A stretch of 64,000 nt of DNA from Bog-473 sp963745175 (GCA_963745175.1 CAVUWK010000004.1:186001-250000), one strand, 5' to 3'; numbered from the stretch's first letter, positions 17,299 to 27,038 are shown. The notes: generated by a model not told the origin, from the sequence alone. Program-made: numbers and translations.

Positions 17299-18699
17299 GT
17301 GGGCCTCTACTGGCTTCAGACTTTGGGGTGCCCGAAGAACCAGGTCGACTCCGACAAGCTGGAGGGCTATCTCACTGCGCAGGGCTACGGACGCGCCCCG
17401 GACGCGGACGCGGCCGACCTCGTGGTGGTCAACACCTGCGCCTTCATCGATGCCGCCCGCCAGGAGTCGATCGACACGGTCCTGAGCCTCGCCGAGCAGC
17501 GCCGGCCCGGCGCCCGTCTGGTCGTCACCGGCTGCATGGCCGAGCGGTACGGCGACGAGCTGCGCGATGCCCTGCCCGAGGTGGACCTCGTGGCAGGGTT
17601 CGGAGCCGAGCTCACCGCCCCACTCACGACACCCTCCCCCGAACGCGCCGTCCCGGTGGCCCTCACGCCCGGGCGCCGCGCCTCCGCCGCGTCGCTGTCG
17701 ACGAACGGGTTCGACCTGTTGGAGTTGCCGCGGCCCGCCGCCCGCGCCCCCTGGGCCTACGTGAAGGTGGCCGAGGGCTGTGACCGCATCTGTGGCTTCT
17801 GTGCCATCCCGTCCTTCCGCGGCAAGCAACGCTCCCGATCGCCCGAGGAGGTGCTGGCCGAGGTCGACGCGTTGCGGGCGCCCGCCGACGGCGCGCCACC
17901 CCTGCGCGAGATCGTCCTCGTCGCCCAGGACCTCGCCTCCTACGCCCGGGACCGCTCGGGCCCGGGGCGCCGGACCCGCATCGCCCATGGCCCCTCGCCC
18001 ATCGCCGCCCTCACGCGTGCGGTGACAGCCCGAGTCGAGCGCACCCGGCTGCTCTACCTCTATCCCTCCGGGCTGACCGACGAGCTGATCGAGACCGTCC
18101 TGGCCACGGGCGTGCCCTACTTCGACCTCTCGCTCCAGCACGTGGCGCGCCCGCTGCTCGCCCGCATGCGGCGCTGGGGTGACGGCGAACGCTTCCTGCG
18201 CCGCATCGCCGACATCAGGGCGGCGGACCCTGACGCGACGTTCCGCTCCTCCTTCATCCTCGGCTACCCCGGGGAGACCGAGCGCGACCACGATCTCCTG
18301 CTGGAGTTCCTCGACGCGGCGCAGCTCGATTGGGCCGGCTTCTTTTCCTTCTCCCGCGAGGCCGGCACCCACGCCGCCGGACTCGAGGAGCAGGTGCCGG
18401 CCGAGCTGGCGCTCGAGCGCCTGCGCGAGTGTGCCGAGCTGCAGGACGCCATCACCGCGAACAAACGCGACGCGCTCATCGGCGCCACCCGTCAGGTCCT
18501 CGTCGACGCACCCGGCCGGGGCCGCACGGTGCACGAGGCACCGGAGATCGACGGCATCGTGCACCTGCCCGCGCATCTCCCGGTGGGCAGCCTCGTCGAC
18601 GTCACCATCACCGGCGCGGAGGGCCCCGACCTGCACGCCGTGGCGGCCGAGCGCGACCCGGTTCCGGCCGGTGCCAGCGCACGAGCGGGGGCACCGTGA
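17299..18699 (+). CDS. rimO: Ribosomal protein S12 methylthiotransferase RimO
   Basis: 466 residues from GTG 17299 (GAGGAG 11 nt upstream; GTG 17287 is an alternative). The N-terminal MTTase domain has the three cluster cysteines in LQTLGCPKNQVDSDKLEG, VNTCAFIDAARQES and VTGCMAERYG. The radical-SAM motif C-x3-C-x2-C is CDRICGFC at about 161-168, followed by PSFRGKQRSR, which separates RimO from MiaB. A TRAM domain closes the protein (VDVTITGAEGPDLHA). RimO adds a methylthio group to an Asp of S12. It overlaps pgsA by 4 nt (GTGA). Confidence 0.93.
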   Translation: MGLYWLQTLGCPKNQVDSDKLEGYLTAQGYGRAPDADAADLVVVNTCAFIDAARQESIDTVLSLAEQRRPGARLVVTGCMAERYGDELRDALPEVDLVAGFGAELTAPLTTPSPERAVPVALTPGRRASAASLSTNGFDLLELPRPAARAPWAYVKVAEGCDRICGFCAIPSFRGKQRSRSPEEVLAEVDALRAPADGAPPLREIVLVAQDLASYARDRSGPGRRTRIAHGPSPIAALTRAVTARVERTRLLYLYPSGLTDELIETVLATGVPYFDLSLQHVARPLLARMRRWGDGERFLRRIADIRAADPDATFRSSFILGYPGETERDHDLLLEFLDAAQLDWAGFFSFSREAGTHAAGLEEQVPAELALERLRECAELQDAITANKRDALIGATRQVLVDAPGRGRTVHEAPEIDGIVHLPAHLPVGSLVDVTITGAEGPDLHAVAAERDPVPAGASARAGAP

Positions 18700-19289
18700 G
18701 CGAGGCCACCCACGAGCCCAGGTCGCACCAGGACTTCGCCTTCGGTCCCAGCGCGCTGGTCACGCCGGCCAACGCCGTCACCGTGGCGCGGCTCCTCGCT
18801 GCGCCGGTCTACGTGCTCATGCTCGTCGCCTGGGGGGCGTCGTGGATCAACGTCGTGGTCGGCCTGATCCTCGCCGGCAGCGACGGGCTCGATGGCTATA
18901 TGGCCCGCCGGCACGGCACCACCCGTTCGGGTGCCTTCCTCGACCCCCTGGCCGACAAGGCCTGTGTCCTCGGGGCCATGTTCACCCTGGCTGCCCAGGG
19001 CCACCTGCCCTGGCTGCCGGTCATCCTCATCGCCTTCCGCGAGGTGGGCATGCAGCTCTATCGCTCGTGGGTGGGGCGGCGCGGCGTCTCGATCCCCGCC
19101 CGCAAGTCGGCCAAGCTCAAGACCCTGGTGCAGGACATCGCGATCGGCACGTGCATCATTCCCCCGTTGGCGCACCAGCACACCCTCCAGGTCGCGGTGA
19201 TCTGGTTCGCCTGCGCACTGACGCTCTACACCGGTGCCGAGTACCTGCGCGACGGCCGCAGGGCGATGCCCCGGCCGGCCGCCTCGTAA
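18696..19289 (+). CDS. pgsA: CDP-alcohol phosphatidyltransferase, PgsA-like
   Basis: 197 residues; GTG overlaps the rimO stop. The diagnostic CDP-alcohol phosphotransferase motif D-G-x2-A-R-x8-G-x3-D-x3-D appears as SDGLDGYMARRHGTTRSG followed by AFLDPLADK (about residues 62-88). Several hydrophobic helices flank it. It most likely makes phosphatidylglycerol phosphate from CDP-diacylglycerol and glycerol-3-phosphate at the inner membrane; related enzymes use other alcohols, so the substrate is inferred. The order rimO-pgsA-cinA is a common bacterial arrangement and supports the name. Confidence 0.88.
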   Translation: MSEATHEPRSHQDFAFGPSALVTPANAVTVARLLAAPVYVLMLVAWGASWINVVVGLILAGSDGLDGYMARRHGTTRSGAFLDPLADKACVLGAMFTLAAQGHLPWLPVILIAFREVGMQLYRSWVGRRGVSIPARKSAKLKTLVQDIAIGTCIIPPLAHQHTLQVAVIWFACALTLYTGAEYLRDGRRAMPRPAAS

Positions 19290-19299
19290 GGTCACGGCC

Positions 19300-20568
19300 G
19301 TGAGAATCGAGATCGTCGCCGTCGGCACCGAGCTGCTCCTGGGCCAGATCGCCGACACCAACTCGGCGTGGCTGGGCGAGCACCTGGCGGCCAACGGCGT
19401 GGGCTCCCACTTTCACCAGGCCGTGGGCGACAACCACGATCGCATCACGCTGGCGCTGCGCACGGCGCTGGCCCGCAGCGACGGCGTCATCATGTGCGGC
19501 GGGCTCGGCCCCACCCAGGACGACATCACCCGCGAGGCCATCGCCGAGGTCATGGGCGTCCCGCTCGTGCGCGACCAGGCCATCGTCGACGTCATCGCCG
19601 GCTTCTTCGAGGCCCGGGGCCGCGCCATGTCTGCCAACAACGCCCGCCAGGCCGACGTGCCGCAAGGCGCCACCATCATCGCCCAGGTGGCCGGGACGGC
19701 ACCGGGCCTCATCTGCCCGGTGGGGAACAAGGTCGTCTACGCGGTCCCCGGCGTCCCCTACGAGATGGCCGAGATGTTCGAGCGCGCCATCCTGCCCGAC
19801 TTGCGCGCCCGTATGGCCGAGAGCGGGGAGGAGGAGGGCATCATCGCCAGCCGCGTCTTGCGCACGTGGGGTGCGAGCGAGTCCGGGCTGGCCGAGTCCC
19901 TCCAGGACCGCATTGACGCTCTCGATGCGGCCGGCGACGTCACGCTCGCCTTCCTCGCGTCGGGGATCGAGGGGATCAAGGTCCGCATCACCGCCCGGGC
20001 CCGCACGCCCGAGGACGTCGCCGCGTTGCTCGACAAGGAGGAGGTCGAGGTGCGCCGCGCCATCGAGGAGCGTCTCGGCGACATCGTCTTCGGCGTCGAT
20101 GACGAGTCGATGGAGGTCGCGGTGGCAGCCCGGCTCCTCGCCCGGGGCCTGACCTTCGGCGTCGCCGAGTCGCTCACCGGCGGCCTCATCGCCTCACGCC
20201 TCGTCAATGTGGCCGGGGCCTCGTCGTGGTTCCGCGGTGGGGTCGTCGCCTATGACTCCCAGGTCAAGTTCGACCTTCTGGGGGTGCCCGCCGGCCCGGT
20301 TGTCACCGAGTCGGCCGCGGCGGCCATGGCCGTGGGTGCCGCCCGGGTGACCGGGGCGGACGTCGGCCTCGGCATCACCGGGGTGGCCGGGCCCGACGAC
20401 CAGGAGGGCGTGGCCCCCGGCACCGTCTTCGTGGGCCTCCACCTTCCCGGCGAGCCGGCCCAGACCCGCGAGTTGCGGGTGCCCGGTGACCGGGAACGCG
20501 TCCGCCAGTACGGGGCTATTTCGGCTCTCGACCTGCTGCGACGCGCCCTCGACGCCCACTCCGCCTGA
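19300..20568 (+). CDS. cinA: CinA family protein (competence/damage-inducible, nicotinamide nucleotide amidase type)
   Basis: 422 residues from GTG 19300. The N-terminal molybdopterin-binding-like (COG1058) domain has AVGTELLLGQIADTNSAWLG and MCGGLGPTQDDITREAIAEV. The C-terminal amidase domain (from about residue 265) has VAESLTGGLIASRLVNVAGA, then FRGGVVAYDSQVK and GITGVAGPDDQEG. Both CinA halves are present at full length. Known members recycle nicotinamide mononucleotide and handle damaged nucleotides. It is 10 nt after pgsA; recA, which often follows cinA directly, is 8.4 kb away here. Confidence 0.92.
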   Translation: MRIEIVAVGTELLLGQIADTNSAWLGEHLAANGVGSHFHQAVGDNHDRITLALRTALARSDGVIMCGGLGPTQDDITREAIAEVMGVPLVRDQAIVDVIAGFFEARGRAMSANNARQADVPQGATIIAQVAGTAPGLICPVGNKVVYAVPGVPYEMAEMFERAILPDLRARMAESGEEEGIIASRVLRTWGASESGLAESLQDRIDALDAAGDVTLAFLASGIEGIKVRITARARTPEDVAALLDKEEVEVRRAIEERLGDIVFGVDDESMEVAVAARLLARGLTFGVAESLTGGLIASRLVNVAGASSWFRGGVVAYDSQVKFDLLGVPAGPVVTESAAAAMAVGAARVTGADVGLGITGVAGPDDQEGVAPGTVFVGLHLPGEPAQTRELRVPGDRERVRQYGAISALDLLRRALDAHSA

Positions 20569-20655
20569 GCGCCCGCGCTCACAGGAGGCCCACAGGCGGG
20601 TCACACTGGACGCGGAAACCGGGGCGCGACCCTTGAACCAGGGAGGTATGGCCAA

Positions 20656-21369
20656 GTGAAGACGGACAACGGACCGCGGGTCCTGGTGGTCGACGACGAG
20701 CCCTCGATCGTCGACGCGGTGGCGACGTCGCTGCGCTACGAGGGGTTCACCGTCGACGAGGCGATGACGGGGCGCAAGGCGCTGGCGCAGGCGCAGGAGG
20801 ACCCTCCGGATCTGGTGATCCTCGACGTGATGCTGCCCGACCTCGATGGACTCGAGGTGACGCGTCGGCTGCGCTCCGACGGGCTCCGCGTGCCCGTCCT
20901 GTTCCTCACCGCACGCGACACGCTGCAGGACAAGCTGGCGGGTCTCACCGTCGGCGGCGACGATTACGTCACGAAGCCCTTCGCGCTGGCCGAGGTAATC
21001 GCCCGGGTGCACGCCATCCTGCGCCGCACCGGCTACGAGCCCGAGGACGACGGGATCCTCCGCTTCTCGGACGTCGAGCTCGACGAGAGCGCGCACGAGG
21101 TGCGGCGGGCCGGGAACGCCATCAACCTCACGGCGACGGAGTTCAATCTCCTGCGCTACTTCATGCTCAACCCGCGTCACGTCCTCTCCAAGTCGCAGAT
21201 CCTCGACCACGTCTGGCACTACGACTTCGGTGGCGACGGGAACGTCGTGGAGACCTACGTCAGTTACCTTCGCAAGAAGCTCGAGAAGTTCGGACCCCCG
21301 CTCATCCACACGATCCGTCTCGTCGGCTACACCCTCCGGGAGTCCGAATCGGCCAGCGGAGCGGCCTGA
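20656..21369 (+). CDS. OmpR/PhoB-type response regulator
   Basis: 237 residues; GTG 20656 with AGGGAGG 9 nt upstream. Receiver domain 1-125 has acidic pocket VVDDEP, phosphoacceptor Asp in LVILDVMLPDLDG, and conserved FLTARD and YVTKPF. The C-terminal winged helix (about 135-230) has LTATEFNLLRYFMLNP and VETYVSYLRKKLEK. Its stop overlaps the GTG of the kinase by one base, so the pair is one signalling unit. It resembles the MprA/TcrA-like regulators of actinobacteria. Confidence 0.92.
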   Translation: MKTDNGPRVLVVDDEPSIVDAVATSLRYEGFTVDEAMTGRKALAQAQEDPPDLVILDVMLPDLDGLEVTRRLRSDGLRVPVLFLTARDTLQDKLAGLTVGGDDYVTKPFALAEVIARVHAILRRTGYEPEDDGILRFSDVELDESAHEVRRAGNAINLTATEFNLLRYFMLNPRHVLSKSQILDHVWHYDFGGDGNVVETYVSYLRKKLEKFGPPLIHTIRLVGYTLRESESASGAA

Positions 21370-22941
21370 GTGTCACTGCGGCTCCGACTCCTCGTCGCGG
21401 TCGGGGCGATTGCCATCATTGCGCTCGTAGTGGCCGACTTCGCCACCTACTCGGCCCTGCGGTCCTCCCTGTACAACCAGGTCGACCAGGAGCTCGCGCA
21501 GCGCCAGCCCCACCTGGTCGTCAACCAGGTGACCGGCAACGTCGTGTGCCCCTCGCCGCAGAGCGGCGGCGGCGGCAGCCCGGTGGGCAACGGAGGCGGC
21601 CCCGGAGGCGGAGGCGGGGACGGTCCCGGAGGTGGGGGCTTCCCGAACATCTTCGGCATCAGCTACATCTCCGTCGTCCACCAGAGCGGGGGAGTCGTGC
21701 AGGGCCTCGAGTGCCCAGCCTTCGTGGCCGATCACTCGTACCGGCCGCAGCTGCCGGCGCAGATCACCGGGTTCTCGACACAGCCCGATGGCTCGGAGGT
21801 GGCTTACTTCACAACGGGGTCGGTCGATCCGAACGGGCCGTCCTTCCGCGTCCGGGCAGAGAAGGTCGACAACGGTGCACTGAGCGGAGACGTGCTCGTG
21901 CAGGCGCAGCCGCTCGTCGATCAGAACAGCACCCTGCACACGCTGTTCCTGACCGAACTGGCCGTGACGGCCGGCGCTCTCGTCCTGGCGCTGGCAGGCG
22001 GGTGGTGGTTGGTCCGGCTCGGGCTGCGTCCGCTCGAGGACGTGGAGCGGACCGCCGACTCCATCGCGGCCGGCGACCTCGACCAGCGCGTTCCCGGCGC
22101 GGACCAGGCCACCGAGGTCGGCCGCCTGGCCCGGGCGCTCAACGTCATGCTCGAACGGATCCAGGCGGCGTTCTCGGCCCGCGTCGCCTCCGAGTCACGG
22201 TTGCGGGAGAACGAGCAGCACCTCCGGCAGTTCGTGGCCGATGCCTCGCACGAGCTGCGCACCCCCATCGCCGCCGTGTCGGCCTATGCCGAGCTCTTCG
22301 AGCGGGGCGGGTCCCAGCACGCCGACGACCTGCCGCGCATCGTCGCGGGCATCCGCAACGAGACGGCCCGCATGGACCGGCTGGTCAACGACCTGCTCAC
22401 GTTGGCCCGCCTCGACGAGGGCGTGCCGATGAAGACGGCACCCGTCGAGCTGGTGGCGTTGGCCTCCGACGCCGTCCGTACGGCCACCGCTGTCGGGCCC
22501 GAGTGGCCGGTGCAGTTCTGGGCGGCGCGTCCCGTCGAAGTGAACGGGGACAAGGACCGCCTGCGCCAGGTCCTCGACAACCTGCTGGCCAACGTCCGGG
22601 CCCACACGCCGCCCGGGACGACGGCCACCGTGCACGTCGACCAGGTCGGCGACCAGGCGCAGATCGAGGTCCGCGACACCGGTCCGGGCATGCCGGACGA
22701 GGACGCCCGGCGTGTCTTCGAGCGCTTCTACCGGGCCGACCCGGCCCGGGCCCGAACCGGAGGCGGCAGCGGGCTCGGGCTGTCCATCGTCGCCGCCATC
22801 GTGGCCGCCCACGGCGGGACCGTCTCGGCCGCGTCGACGCCGGGCGAGGGCTTGGTGGTCACGGTGCTCATCCCGATCTCCGGGGTCCAGCCGGGCCAGG
22901 ACCCGGCCGCTGGGGAAGCGCCCCCCGAACCAGCCGCCTGA
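21370..22941 (+). CDS. Sensor histidine kinase (HAMP-HisKA-HATPase)
   Basis: 523 residues from GTG 21370. Two membrane helices (about 7-30 and 195-220) flank an extracytoplasmic sensor of about 165 residues with a glycine tract (GGGGSPVGNGGGPGG). HAMP follows, then the H box DASHELRTPIAAVSAYAELF (phospho-His), N box LLANVRAHTPP, and G boxes DTGPGMPDED and GGGSGLGLSIVAAIV. It should phosphorylate the regulator just upstream. The stimulus is unknown. A Pro/Ala-rich tail ends the protein. Confidence 0.92.
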   Translation: MSLRLRLLVAVGAIAIIALVVADFATYSALRSSLYNQVDQELAQRQPHLVVNQVTGNVVCPSPQSGGGGSPVGNGGGPGGGGGDGPGGGGFPNIFGISYISVVHQSGGVVQGLECPAFVADHSYRPQLPAQITGFSTQPDGSEVAYFTTGSVDPNGPSFRVRAEKVDNGALSGDVLVQAQPLVDQNSTLHTLFLTELAVTAGALVLALAGGWWLVRLGLRPLEDVERTADSIAAGDLDQRVPGADQATEVGRLARALNVMLERIQAAFSARVASESRLRENEQHLRQFVADASHELRTPIAAVSAYAELFERGGSQHADDLPRIVAGIRNETARMDRLVNDLLTLARLDEGVPMKTAPVELVALASDAVRTATAVGPEWPVQFWAARPVEVNGDKDRLRQVLDNLLANVRAHTPPGTTATVHVDQVGDQAQIEVRDTGPGMPDEDARRVFERFYRADPARARTGGGSGLGLSIVAAIVAAHGGTVSAASTPGEGLVVTVLIPISGVQPGQDPAAGEAPPEPAA

Positions 22942-23056
22942 CCCGGGCCGTGGGGGGCGGTGGCGGGCCGTTGCGGGCCGTGACAGGGCGCGCCGCCCGA
23001 GATTCACACCGGGTGCACAGCCGAGCTTCACGGAGGCCGGAGCCCGCACCGTCACC

Positions 23057-24270
23057 ATGGCTGCCATGACAGCCCTGGCTCCCTTCGAAGCCGACGTCGA
23101 TCCTCGACGCGTCCCGTTGGACGTGGAGATCGTGGTGCCGGTCTACAACGAGGCGCCGCATCTGGCGGAGCGCATCATGGCACTGCGCACGTTCCTCGAC
23201 GAGTCGTTCCCCTTCCGGGCGCTCATCACCGTGGTCGACAATGCCAGCACGGACGACACCGACCGGGTGGCGCACCAACTGGCCGCGACAGTGCCGCGGC
23301 GTGGCAGCCATACACCTGCCGCGCAAGGGACGCGGTTACGCGCTACGCGCCGCCTGGTCGACGAGCGATGCCCCGGTCGTCGCCTACATGGATGTCGACC
23401 TCTCGACCGCGCTGCCCGCACTCCTCCCACTGGTGGCGCCGTTGCTTTCCGGTCACCGCGACGTGGCCATCGGCTCGCGGCTTGCGCCGGGGGCACACGT
23501 GGTGCGCGGCCCGAAGCGCGAGCTGATCTCGCGGGCCTACAACTTGTTGCTCAAGCTCACACTGCAGGGCCGCTTCAGCGACGCCCAGTGCGGCTTCAAG
23601 GCCCTGCGACGGGACGCGGCAGAGAAGTTGTTGCCGCTCGTCGAGGACAACGAGTGGTTCTTCGACACCGAGCTGCTGGTGACGGCGGAGCGCCTGGGCC
23701 TGCGGATCGGCGAGGTCCCGGTGGACTGGGTTGATGACCCCGACTCGCGGGTGCACATCGTCTCGACGGCGGCGGACGACCTGCGCGGCGTCTGGCGCAT
23801 GCTGGTCCGGCGCCCCAAGGGCTTGCGCCGCGCTCGCTCGAACGAGGTGGCGGCGGACCAGCTCCTGCGCTTCGCCGGGGTGGGCGTCGTGTCCACACTC
23901 GGCTACCTCTTCCTCTTCGTCGCCTGGCGACCTCTTCTCGGGGCCTTCGGCGCCAATGCCGTCGCTATGGCCATCGCCACCCTCTTCAACACGGCGGTGC
24001 ACCGGGAGCTCTCCCGGAGCAGCGGACGGCCAGGCCCGACGCGGTCGCCTCTTCGCTGTCGCCGGGATCCTGTACCTGGTCAGCCTCGGCTTCACGACGC
24101 TGGGCCTGGTGGTGGCGCAGTGGGTCGCCCCGTCGGCCTTGGTCGCCGAGCTGGTGGCCCTCACCGTCGCCAACGCTCTCGCCGCCGTCTTCCGGTTCGC
24201 CGTCTTGCGGGCCTGGATCTTCCGCCCGAACGCCCGCGCCAGCGCCGGCCCCATGGAGGTGTCCCGATGA
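23057..24270 (+). CDS. GT2 glycosyltransferase fused to a GtrA domain, two frame breaks
   Basis: Starts at ATG 23057. The polyprenol-phosphate sugar transferase domain begins VEIVVPVYNEAPHLAER and VVDNASTDDTDR in one frame. It continues after about 23300 in the next frame with HLPRKGRGYALRAAW, VAYMDVDLSTALPALLPLVA (DxD-like) and DAQCGFKALRRDAAEKLLPL. A GtrA-like four-helix domain begins at LLRFAGVGVVSTLGYLFLF. It needs a second frame change near 24010-24040 to continue as LFAVAGILYLVSLGFTTLGL up to 24270. With both corrected the protein is about 404 residues. Its stop overlaps the next start (ATGA). It probably charges a lipid carrier with a sugar used by the GT39 enzyme downstream. Confidence 0.75.
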
Positions 24271-26510
24271 CCGACCTGACGCACGACCCCGCCACCGCGG
24301 TGGGGGTGCTCGATCCGCCGCTGACGCTCGGCGCCCCCCCGGCAGGGAGCGGGGCAGCAGGCCGCGCCGTCCTGGCCGCCCGGCCCCCGTGGCGGCCGGC
24401 TGGCCCGCTTCGTGCGGGGCAAGGAGAGCGACGCCGCCTGGGTCCGGCCCGCCCTGCTCGCATTGCTCGCCGCCACCGCCGTGCTCTATCTCTGGGATCT
24501 CGGGGCGAGCGGGTGGGGGAACTCCTTCTACTCCGCCGCCGTCCAGGCGGGCACGAAGAGCTGGAAAGCGATGTTCTTCGGGTCGTCGGACTCGTCGAAC
24601 TTCATCACCGTCGACAAGCCGCCGGCGTTCCTGTGGCCGATGGAGATCTCCGCTCGGATCTTCGGCCTCAACTCGTGGAGCGTCCTGGCGCCGCAGGCCC
24701 TCGAGGGTGTGGCCACCGTCGGCCTGGTCTACCTCTCCGTGCGTCGCTGGTTCAGCGCGCAGGCCGCGCTCCTCGGCGGCGCCGTGGTCGCGCTCACGCC
24801 GGTGGCCGCCATGATGTTCCGCTACAACAACCCCGACGCCATTGCTGGCGCTGCTCCTCACGGCTGCGACCTATGCCACCATACCGCGGGCTCGAGCGGG
24901 CGCAGACCAAATGGCTCGTCTTGGCCGGCACGCTGGTGGGCTTCGGCTTCATCACCAAGATGTTGCAGGCGTTCATCATCCTCCCGGTCATGGCCGTCGT
25001 GTACCTGCTCGCCGCGCCAACGGGATGGTGGCGCCGGGTGTGGCAGGTCTGCCTGATGGGTGTCTCGGTCGTCGTGGCCGCGGGCTGGTGGGTGGCGGCC
25101 GTCGCCCTCACGCCGGCCGCCGACCGCCCCTACGTCGGCGGGTCACAGAACAACAGCATCCTCAACCTCATCTTCGGCTACAACGGCTTCGGGCGGATCA
25201 CCGGACAGGAGTCGGGCAGCGTCGGCGGCGGTCGCGTCGCCGGCAGCATGTGGGGCCCGACCGGCCTCACGCGTCTGTTCAACACGACATTCGGCAACAT
25301 GATGTCGTGGTTGCTCCCCGGCGCGCTGGTGATGGGCGCCGTCCTGCTCGTCGTCACCCTGCGGGCCCGTCGCACCGATCGCGAGCGCGCCGCGCTCCTG
25401 CTGTGGGGCGGCTCCCTCGTGAGCATCGGACTCGTGATCAGCCTGGCCCAAGGCATCATCCATCCGTACTACGCGGTGGCGCTCGCACCGCCGCTCGGTG
25501 CTCTCGTCGGCATCGGCACCATGGGGCTCTGGCAGCGCCGTGACAGTTGGGTCGGGCGCATCGGCCTGGCCGCGGCCCTGGCCGCCACTGTCGTCTGGAC
25601 TTACATCCTCCTCGGCCGCTCCGCGGACTGGTTCCCCGCCCTCCGTCCCTTCGTGGTGGTGGTCGGCGTGCTCGGCGTCGTCGCCATTCTGGCGCTCCCG
25701 CTGTTGCGGAACGTCCCGAAGCTCGCCATCGCCCTCGTGGCCACGCTGGGCTTCGGCGCGGCATTGGCCGCCCCGCTCTTCTCGACCGTGGCCACCGCGG
25801 CCACACCGCACAACGGAGCGATCCCGTCAGTGACGCCGACCCCGACCGGCGGCCAGGGCGGCCCCGGCGGCGGCTTCCCGGGTGGCGGCTTCCCCGGTGG
25901 CGGCTTCCGCCGGGCCTTCGGGGGCGGTGGCTTCGCCGGCGGTGGCTTCGCCGGCGGCGGTGGCCAGGGCGGTCCCGGCGGTGGCTTCCCCGGCGGCTTC
26001 CCGGCCAGGGCCGGGGCCGGGACCGGAACGGGTACCGGCGGGTTCCCCGGTGGTGCGCCTTCGTTCGGCGGCGGCGGTGGGTTCCGTCGGGGGGCAGGGA
26101 CCGGTGGTGCCGGCGGTGGCGCGGGCTTCCTGAGTTCGAGCCAGTCGAATCCGGCAGTGACCAAGGCGCTGCAGTCGGACGCCAGCAGGTACACCTGGGC
26201 CGCCGCCACGGTGAACTCGAACAACGCGGCCGGCTACCAGCTGGCCAGCGGCGAGCCCGTGATGGCCATCGGCGGCTTCAACGGCACCGACCCTGCGCCG
26301 ACACTGGCCCAGTTCGAGCAGTACGTCTCGGCGGGCAAGATCCACTACTTCATCGCCAGCGGCGGCGGAGGGTTCGGGGGCGGCGGCTTCGGCGGCGGCG
26401 GGAGCTCGGACGACGCGTCGCAGATCACGTCCTGGGTGGAGTCACACTTCACCGCCCAGACGCTGGGCGGGGTGACCGTCTACAACCTGACGACCGGCGC
26501 CTCGTCGTGA
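24267..26510 (+). CDS. GT39-type membrane glycosyltransferase with Gly/Phe-rich tail, three frame breaks
   Basis: The ATG overlaps the upstream stop. After a disordered N-terminus the frame changes near 24385 (GKESDAAWVRPALLALLAAT), near 24840 (after FRYNNPDA) and near 24888 (before LERAQTKWLVLAGTLVGFGF). The corrected product is about 747 residues. It has many membrane helices, the GT39/ArnT-like acidic motif followed by ITVDKPPAFLWP, and the long extracytoplasmic loop with GSQNNSILNLIFGYNGFGR. After the last helix is a glycine/phenylalanine-rich region and a final domain (about 120 residues, DASRYTWAAATVNSNNAAGY). It transfers sugar from a lipid carrier outside the membrane; the acceptor is unknown. 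Confidence 0.75.
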   Translation: MTDLTHDPATAVGVLDPPLTLGAPPAGSGAAGRAVLAARPPWRPAGPLRAGQGERRRLGPARPARIARRHRRALSLGSRGERVGELLLLRRRPGGHEELESDVLRVVGLVELHHRRQAAGVPVADGDLRSDLRPQLVERPGAAGPRGCGHRRPGLPLRASLVQRAGRAPRRRRGRAHAGGRHDVPLQQPRRHCWRCSSRLRPMPPYRGLERAQTKWLVLAGTLVGFGFITKMLQAFIILPVMAVVYLLAAPTGWWRRVWQVCLMGVSVVVAAGWWVAAVALTPAADRPYVGGSQNNSILNLIFGYNGFGRITGQESGSVGGGRVAGSMWGPTGLTRLFNTTFGNMMSWLLPGALVMGAVLLVVTLRARRTDRERAALLLWGGSLVSIGLVISLAQGIIHPYYAVALAPPLGALVGIGTMGLWQRRDSWVGRIGLAAALAATVVWTYILLGRSADWFPALRPFVVVVGVLGVVAILALPLLRNVPKLAIALVATLGFGAALAAPLFSTVATAATPHNGAIPSVTPTPTGGQGGPGGGFPGGGFPGGGFRRAFGGGGFAGGGFAGGGGQGGPGGGFPGGFPARAGAGTGTGTGGFPGGAPSFGGGGGFRRGAGTGGAGGGAGFLSSSQSNPAVTKALQSDASRYTWAAATVNSNNAAGYQLASGEPVMAIGGFNGTDPAPTLAQFEQYVSAGKIHYFIASGGGGFGGGGFGGGGSSDDASQITSWVESHFTAQTLGGVTVYNLTTGASS
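25868..26005 (+). repeat. Imperfect GGCGGCTTCCC-type tandem repeat inside the GT39 gene
   Basis: Units of 9-15 nt encoding Gly-Gly-Gly-Phe repeats recur here and again near 26361-26403 in the same gene. It encodes a flexible tail of the glycosyltransferase. Repetitive DNA of this kind is a hotspot for misassembly and slippage. Confidence 0.6.
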
Positions 26511-26529
26511 CGGCGGACACCGGTCGCGT

Positions 26530-27030
26530 TCAGCGGAGCAGCTCGAGGTAACGCTCCAGCGTCACGGCATCGAAGGCCACGAAGCGGATGAGGGTCACGT
26601 CGGTGTCCGCCGCGCGGATGGTGGTCACGGCCACCTCGGCGGCCTGCCCCACGGGGTAGCCGTAGATCCCGGTCGAGATCGCAGGGAAGGCGACCGAGCG
26701 GGCGCCCACCTCGTCGGCGACCGCCAGCGCGTTCCGGTAGCACGCCGCAAGCGTCTCGGGCTCGCCCGCCGTCCCACCGTGCCAGACCGGCCCGACGGTG
26801 TGGATGATGAAGCGGGCGGGCAGGTCGAACCCGTCGGTGACGACGGCCTGACCGGGCGGGCACTCCCCGATGGCCCGGCACGCCGCCTGCAGGCGCTCGG
26901 CCCCGGCGGCGCGGTGGATGGCGCCGTCGACGCCACCGCCCCCGAGCAGCCGGCGGTTGGCCGCGTTGACGACGGCGTCGACCCGTTCCGCCGTGATGTC
27001 GCCCTGGGTGGCCTCGAGCAGCGGCGCCAC
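26530..27030 (-). CDS. Macro domain protein (O-acetyl-ADP-ribose deacetylase-like)
   Basis: About 166 residues from GTG 27030; no better start exists before the neighbouring stop. The macro-domain signature is complete: QGDITAERVDAVVNAANRRL, GGGGVDGAIHRAAG, FIIHTVGPVWHGG and FPAISTGIYGYPVGQAAEVA. These residues bind and hydrolyse ADP-ribose adducts, and the MacroD-type catalytic Asn/Asp positions are present. A cytoplasmic enzyme. It is 8 nt downstream of the first secreted-protein gene and may share its message, but the functions look unrelated. Confidence 0.88.
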   Translation of the reverse strand: MAPLLEATQGDITAERVDAVVNAANRRLLGGGGVDGAIHRAAGAERLQAACRAIGECPPGQAVVTDGFDLPARFIIHTVGPVWHGGTAGEPETLAACYRNALAVADEVGARSVAFPAISTGIYGYPVGQAAEVAVTTIRAADTDVTLIRFVAFDAVTLERYLELLR

Positions 27031-27038
27031 CGGCTGGA

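Noticed and set aside
17071..18636. A long minus-strand frame opposite rimO and the tRNA
   Set aside because: It crosses the tRNA-Ser and mirrors rimO codons; no family content.
21546..23069. A 500-codon open frame overlapping the histidine kinase
   Set aside because: Its translation is Arg/Gly/Pro-rich noise, whereas the other frame has all kinase boxes.
25868..26410. Repeats that might be a CRISPR array
   Set aside because: Units are 9-15 nt, imperfect and in frame as Gly/Phe codons, without spacers.
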